In this document: positions 59,542 to 64,000 of the stretch, in pieces | Position numbering within the stretch: position 1 is the first letter of the stretch | Layout: every line of letters begins with the position of its first letter | From: Pedobacter sp. | Lineage (GTDB): Bacteria > Bacteroidota > Bacteroidia > Sphingobacteriales > Sphingobacteriaceae | Assembly: GCA_031119475.1 (NCBI GenBank) | Contig: JAVHXV010000002.1 | Coordinates: 186,001 to 250,000, forward strand | Length of the DNA: 64,000 bases | Direction: 5' to 3' | Translations under genes and position numbers: made by a program | The notes under the pieces: model-generated | Told to the model about the DNA's origin: nothing | The model's input: the letters and a program-made list of their open reading frames with translations, nothing else | Database searches by the model: none

Positions 59542-61887
59542 ATGAAACTACAGGTAAATAGGAAACCGGTTTTGACCCTGCTGCTCGCTGTTATCGCGGT
59601 AGCGGCGCTTGCACAAAAAAAAGAACCTGTAGATTACGCCGACCCGCTCTTGGGCACTTCAGAATCAAGGTGGATGCTGAATCCGGGCGCTACAATGCCT
59701 TTCGGAATGGTTCAGCTGAGTCCAGATAACCAGGGAGAAGTTTGGAAATCGGGCTATGAATACACGCTCAATAACATTGGAGGCTTTAGCCACATCCACT
59801 CGTGGACGATGGTAGGGCTTTCGGTGATGCCTACAGTCGGGCTGCTCAGTACTTATCGCGGACCAGCAGATGCACCGACCACCGGATGGACATCGGGCTA
59901 CCGTTCAAGGTTTGAGAAAAAGACAGAAACGGCAAGTCCCGGTTATTATGGTGTTACGCTCATGAACGGGAATATCCGAACGGAGCTGACGAGCACTACG
60001 CGCGCAGGTTTTTTTAGGTTCACTTATCCCGAATCACATGAGGAGGCGCATATCTTATTGGATCTGGATATTCCGGGAGAAGCCAAGACCGATATTCTCG
60101 ATGCTAAATTTACGAAGGTTTCTCCGACAGAAATTGAAGGTTATTCCCATCAAAAATGGAGTTGGAACGAGTACACTGTCCACTTTGTGATCCGTTTCAA
60201 CAAGCCCATGAAAAGTTTTGGTGGATGGAAGGGAGATAAGGGAGGCAAGGTCGAAAAAGATATCCTAGAACTTTTGGGCAAGGGAAAGATGGGTGCATTT
60301 GCCGATTTTAAGGTGAAGGCCGGAGACCAGATCTTGATGCAGACCGGAATTTCACTGGTCAGCATTGCCAATGCCAGACAAAACCTGGAAGCAGAAATGA
60401 ATCCGTTCAATTGGAGCTTTGATGCCGTAAGGAAAAATGCCAGAAATGTATGGAATGGCATGCTCAGCAAGATCAGGGTTGAGGGCGGAACTGAAACTGA
60501 CAAAAAGAAATTCTATAGCAATTTTTACCGTTCATATGTCGCCAGAACCACTTGGAGCGATATTAATGGACAATACGTAGACGTTAATGAGAAAGTGCGC
60601 CAGGCCAGTTCACCAATCTATGGCTCTGATGCCTTATGGAATACATTTTGGAATTTAAATCAGCTTTGGGGGCTTGTTAATCCAGACCTGACCAGCAATT
60701 GGGCCAAATCACTCATTGAAATCTATCGCACGGGCGGGTGGTTGCCAAAAGGTCCGGCAGGTATCGAGTATTCTGGCATCATGGAGGCATCACATGAGAT
60801 CCCACTGATTGTGGGAGCATATCAGAAAGGCATTAGGGATTTTGATATCCAGACTGCTTTTGAGGCCATGATGCACCAACAGACTACACCAGGGGTGAGG
60901 ACGCCAGAAAATGGATATGCCGGGAACAGGTTCTATAAATCCTATCTGGAGTTGGGCTATGTGCCGCAGGAAGAAGGACAGGTTTCCAATACCCTGGAAT
61001 ATGCGTATGATGATTGGTGCGTGGCGCAGTTTGCGAAGGCCTTGGGAAAGGAAAATGAATATCAGCTGTTCCTGAAAAGGGCAGGTAATTATAAGAATGT
61101 ATGGGATCCCAGTGTCAAATACATCCGAATGAAATATAGAGATGGCAGTTGGGTAAAGGAATGGAGCCCTTTCTGCTGCACCAATTTTAGTGGACCTGGC
61201 TATTTGGAGGGCAATGCTTGGCAATATAGTTTTTTTAATCCGCACGATGTGCAGGGCATCCTTAACCTAATGGGAACCAATGAATTCAATACAAGATTGA
61301 ACGATGGTTTTGAAAAATCGATCAAATATAATTTCAATGCCGAAGGCGATCAATATGATCTGGTGCCCATTAACCACGGAAACCAGCCCAATATGCAGGC
61401 AGCATGGCTGTTCAACTATTCAGGTAAGCCTTGGCTCACACAGAAATGGACGAGGGAAATCATGAACCATTATTATGGATCCACACCTTACCATGGATGG
61501 CTCGGCGATGAAGATGAAGGGCAGATGGGAGCTTGGTATGTGATGGTAGCAATGGGCTTGTTCCAAACGGACGGCGGGGTATCTTCCAAACCATTCTATG
61601 AATTGGGCAGTCCGATTTTTTCAAAGATTACCATTATGCTTGACCAAAAATATTACAAGGGGAAAACTTTTGTAATTGAGGCAAGAGGTACTTCCGATCG
61701 CAATCGTTATATTCAGACCGCAGCCTTGGATGGCAAAGCCTTGAACAGGCCCTGGTTCTATCATTCAGATTTGGTAGATGGCGGCACATTGGTATTGCAG
61801 ATGGGACCGACGCCAAACCAGAAATGGGGAAGCAAGCCTACAGATGCGCCACCATCCATGTCGGCCAGGGAAGCAAATATGAACTAA
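59542..61887 (+). CDS. Glycoside hydrolase family 92 alpha-mannosidase
   Basis: 781 residues, signal peptide MKLQVNRKPVLTLLLAVIAVAALAQ. GH92 motifs: N-terminal LNPGATMPFGMVQLSPDN and GGFSHIHSWTMVG, (alpha/alpha)6 domain with AYDDWCVAQFAKALG, and the catalytic-region GDEDEGQMGAWYVMVAMGLF (~655). GH92 enzymes are calcium-dependent exo-alpha-mannosidases (often alpha-1,2) acting on N-glycans or yeast mannan. It is followed by the sugar porter gene after 21 nt. Confidence 0.95.
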   Translation: MKLQVNRKPVLTLLLAVIAVAALAQKKEPVDYADPLLGTSESRWMLNPGATMPFGMVQLSPDNQGEVWKSGYEYTLNNIGGFSHIHSWTMVGLSVMPTVGLLSTYRGPADAPTTGWTSGYRSRFEKKTETASPGYYGVTLMNGNIRTELTSTTRAGFFRFTYPESHEEAHILLDLDIPGEAKTDILDAKFTKVSPTEIEGYSHQKWSWNEYTVHFVIRFNKPMKSFGGWKGDKGGKVEKDILELLGKGKMGAFADFKVKAGDQILMQTGISLVSIANARQNLEAEMNPFNWSFDAVRKNARNVWNGMLSKIRVEGGTETDKKKFYSNFYRSYVARTTWSDINGQYVDVNEKVRQASSPIYGSDALWNTFWNLNQLWGLVNPDLTSNWAKSLIEIYRTGGWLPKGPAGIEYSGIMEASHEIPLIVGAYQKGIRDFDIQTAFEAMMHQQTTPGVRTPENGYAGNRFYKSYLELGYVPQEEGQVSNTLEYAYDDWCVAQFAKALGKENEYQLFLKRAGNYKNVWDPSVKYIRMKYRDGSWVKEWSPFCCTNFSGPGYLEGNAWQYSFFNPHDVQGILNLMGTNEFNTRLNDGFEKSIKYNFNAEGDQYDLVPINHGNQPNMQAAWLFNYSGKPWLTQKWTREIMNHYYGSTPYHGWLGDEDEGQMGAWYVMVAMGLFQTDGGVSSKPFYELGSPIFSKITIMLDQKYYKGKTFVIEARGTSDRNRYIQTAALDGKALNRPWFYHSDLVDGGTLVLQMGPTPNQKWGSKPTDAPPSMSAREANMN

Positions 61888-61908
61888 AACTAAACCTAAA
61901 TATAAATT

Positions 61909-63309
61909 ATGAACACTGAACAAAAACGAATTAGCCTGTCGACCATAACGCTGGTGGCTTCTTTGGGGGGCTTTCTTTTCGGCTTTGATATGGCCGTGAT
62001 TTCGGGTGTATTGCCATTGGTGCAGAAGCAATTTACCCTTACCGCAGCGCAGGAAGGCTGGTTTGTGTCGTCGGCACTTGTAGGCTGTATCATTGGTGTG
62101 GCTTTCTCTGGTGAGCTGAGCGATCGCCTGGGCCGGAAAAAACCGTTGATCCTTACTTCCATCTTATTTGTACTTTCTGCGCTAGGTTGTGCGGTGATGC
62201 CCTCCCTATCAGGGGTTATCGCCTCACGCTTAATAGGCGGCATCGGGATTGGGATTGCTTCCAACGTTGTGCCTCTGTATATCTCCGAAATTGCTCCGGC
62301 AGCTATTCGTGGCCGTTTGGTAACCTATTATCAGTTTGCCCTTACCTTCGGGATCCTGGTTGCTTATCTGACCAATGCAGCACTATTGCATGGTGCAAGT
62401 GAAGTAACGACATCGGGAATTTCGAACATCTTTAATGCCGAGGTTTGGCGCGGAATGCTTGGATTGGGCGTTGTGCCGGCAGTCCTGTTCTTTATTGGAC
62501 TGCTTATGATCCCGGAAAGCCCTAGGTGGCTGTTCAGCAAAGGCCGCATGGCGGAAGGCTATTCGATCATCAGTAGCATTACCAAACAACCCATCGCTGC
62601 GATCGAAGCAGAACAATCAAAATTAAAAACCCATCAGGATAAAGGTTCGTACAAGGAACTATTTGCGCCAACTATGCGCAAGGCACTGATTATCGGGATA
62701 TTACTGCCCTTATTTTCACAGTTCAGCGGTATCAATGCCATCATTTATTATGGCCCAAGTATCTTGAGCAACGCCGGGATTTCCCTGGATAATGCCCTGC
62801 TCGGACAGATCATCTTCGGCTTGGCCAATATGCTGTTCACTTTGGTTGCCATCTGGAAAGTAGACAGCTGGGGACGCAGGCCATTGTACCTATATGGAAC
62901 TGCTGGAGCAACGATCACACTTGCCCTTACCGGCCTTTGCTTTTATTTTGGAGCTACACAGAGCATCTGGCTCTTGGTGTGCGTATTGGGCTTCTTGGCC
63001 TGTTTCGCATTCTCTATCGGGCCATTGAAATTTGTGGTAGCCTCTGAAATTTTTCCCAACTCGATCCGCGGAAGGGCCCTGGCCATTAGCATCATGGTCA
63101 TGTGGGTTGCCGATACCGTAGTGGGCCAGATCACACCCATCCTGCTCAAGGAACTGGGCAGTGCAGGAACGTTCTGGTTCTTTGCCTTTTTCTGTATCGT
63201 AGCTTTTGTTTCGGTATATAAACTGTTGCCAGAAACAAAAGGAAAATCATTAGAAGAAATTGAAAGCGATTGGAAAGATAATGATGAAGCACCAGTTGTG
63301 CTGCATTAA
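61909..63309 (+). CDS. MFS sugar porter (proton symporter type)
   Basis: 466 residues with 12 predicted membrane segments. Sugar-porter signatures: FGFDMAVISGVLP (segment 1), DRLGRKKP in the first loop, PESPRWLFSKGR at the middle, GRRPLYLYG, and PETKGKSLEEIE near the C-terminus, with QFSGINAIIYYGPSIL in segment 7. It imports a hexose, here probably mannose, across the inner membrane. It lies between GH92 and the ROK kinase genes. Confidence 0.94.
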   Translation: MNTEQKRISLSTITLVASLGGFLFGFDMAVISGVLPLVQKQFTLTAAQEGWFVSSALVGCIIGVAFSGELSDRLGRKKPLILTSILFVLSALGCAVMPSLSGVIASRLIGGIGIGIASNVVPLYISEIAPAAIRGRLVTYYQFALTFGILVAYLTNAALLHGASEVTTSGISNIFNAEVWRGMLGLGVVPAVLFFIGLLMIPESPRWLFSKGRMAEGYSIISSITKQPIAAIEAEQSKLKTHQDKGSYKELFAPTMRKALIIGILLPLFSQFSGINAIIYYGPSILSNAGISLDNALLGQIIFGLANMLFTLVAIWKVDSWGRRPLYLYGTAGATITLALTGLCFYFGATQSIWLLVCVLGFLACFAFSIGPLKFVVASEIFPNSIRGRALAISIMVMWVADTVVGQITPILLKELGSAGTFWFFAFFCIVAFVSVYKLLPETKGKSLEEIESDWKDNDEAPVVLH

Positions 63310-63320
63310 GAAGGTTGATC

Positions 63321-64000
63321 ATGGAAAATTCACAAATAAAACCTGACTCTCTCGCTATTGGAGCTGATATTGGGGGAACCCACATTACAGCTGCCCTCGT
63401 TAATCTGGACAGGAAATCTATTCTGCCCAATACAGCTGTGAGGGAACAGGTAAACTCGCATGCTTCTCCAGAAGAGATTATGGAGGTATGGAGCAAAGCA
63501 ATCGCCGCAGCAAAAAAAGAGCACCAGGTAGACAAGATCAGCTTGGCCCTGCCAGGACCTTTTGATTATGAAACTGGGGTTTGCCTCATTAAGGATCAGG
63601 ATAAATATGAACGCCTCTACCAGCTCAACATCAAGGAAATGCTGGCGGAAAAGCTACATGTAGATCCTGAAATGTTGATCATGATCAATGATGCGGCCTC
63701 TTTTATTCAGGGAGAAGTATTTTGCGGTGCAGGTTCTGGCTTTCAAAGAGCAATAGGCGTTACCTTGGGAACCGGACTGGGCACCTGTGTGTATCAAAAT
63801 AGGTATTCTACCAATGCAGACTTGTGGTGCATGCCATTTCGCGATAGCATAGCTGAAGAATACCTGAGTACCCGGTGGTTCATTAAGCGATATGCAGAAC
63901 TTACGGGCAAAAAGGTGAGCGGGGTACGTGAATTGACTACATTAATCGATGAAGACCCCATCGTACAGGATATATTTGATGAATTTGGGACCACATTGGC
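63321..64000 (+). CDS. ROK family sugar kinase (3' end outside window)
   Basis: 226 codons visible from ATG at 63321, 11 nt after the porter gene. N-terminal ATP-binding motif IGADIGGTHITAALVNLD (~11-28), ALPGPFDYETGV, and second phosphate motif IGVTLGTGLGTCVY (~137-150). The zinc-binding CxCGxxGC motif is not in the visible part. ROK members phosphorylate glucose, mannose, fructose or N-acetylmannosamine; context suggests mannose to mannose-6-phosphate, feeding the isomerase. The frame stays open to the window edge. Confidence 0.9.
   Translation, partial: MENSQIKPDSLAIGADIGGTHITAALVNLDRKSILPNTAVREQVNSHASPEEIMEVWSKAIAAAKKEHQVDKISLALPGPFDYETGVCLIKDQDKYERLYQLNIKEMLAEKLHVDPEMLIMINDAASFIQGEVFCGAGSGFQRAIGVTLGTGLGTCVYQNRYSTNADLWCMPFRDSIAEEYLSTRWFIKRYAELTGKKVSGVRELTTLIDEDPIVQDIFDEFGTTL

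Overview
The window looks like chromosomal DNA of a Bacteroidota member, most likely Sphingobacteriaceae (Pedobacter-like). Evidence: a SusC/SusD pair, TonB-linked receptors with carboxypeptidase-regulatory-like domains, the gliding lipoprotein gene gldH next to a RicT/PSP1 gene, an ECF sigma/FecR pair, DUF3078, DUF5916 and DUF3823 proteins, and promoters of the TTTG-N19-TAnnTTTG type. Moderate GC and dense coding suggest ordinary chromosome with accessory islands; no phage, plasmid or transposase gene was seen.

Layout. 1-6.4 kb: end of a TonB-type outer-membrane receptor, a TlpA-like thioredoxin, a small acidic protein, a secreted-protein gene broken by an in-frame TGA, a ComM/YifB ATPase and ffh. 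6.6-14.1 kb: a DUF5916 outer-membrane protein, then a minus-strand set: DUF3078 protein, HExxH membrane protein, a secreted protein with a carboxypeptidase-regulatory-like domain, two tandem glucosaminidase-LysM proteins, an O-methyltransferase and ruvX. 14.5-28 kb: receptor plus MarR regulator, holB-ricT-gldH, murF, an M14 peptidase, DoxX, LD-carboxypeptidase and metG. 28-32.6 kb: a minus-strand redox-flavoured cluster (flavodoxin-like, SnoaL-like, DoxX, PhzF, POTRA/HEAT-like) divergent from a Crp/Fnr regulator. 32.6-33.1 kb: a GIY-YIG nuclease gene lying between an intact tRNA-Arg(CCU) and a second tRNA copy split by a 20-bp perfect palindrome. 33.2-45.8 kb: sialidase-like protein, serine hydrolase, a six-gene minus-strand run (DUF6134, two NAD-dependent oxidoreductases, ECF sigma, FecR, STN/repeat surface protein), a second M14 peptidase, a divergent azoreductase/HxlR pair and a DUF1810 protein. 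45.9-64 kb: a sulfatase, a GntR/UTRA regulator and a polysaccharide-utilization locus running off the window end: SusC, SusD, DUF3823 lipoprotein, GH38, mannose-6-phosphate isomerase fusion, GH92, sugar porter, ROK kinase.

The final locus makes a coherent pathway for alpha-mannosides (N-glycan or mannan). SusC/SusD capture and import oligosaccharide, GH38 and GH92 release mannose, the MFS porter carries it over the inner membrane, the ROK kinase phosphorylates it and the isomerase gives fructose-6-phosphate. The divergent GntR/UTRA gene probably represses it: an inverted repeat overlaps the -7 element of the susC promoter and a TGTATATACA palindrome precedes the isomerase gene.

Non-coding DNA is unusually patterned. 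Several intergenic gaps, often directly after a stop codon, hold short degenerate tandem words, a different word at most loci. A GCCGCAGGC/CCCTTTGGGA element and a GACTTTGTCAAAGTC near-palindrome also recur between genes.
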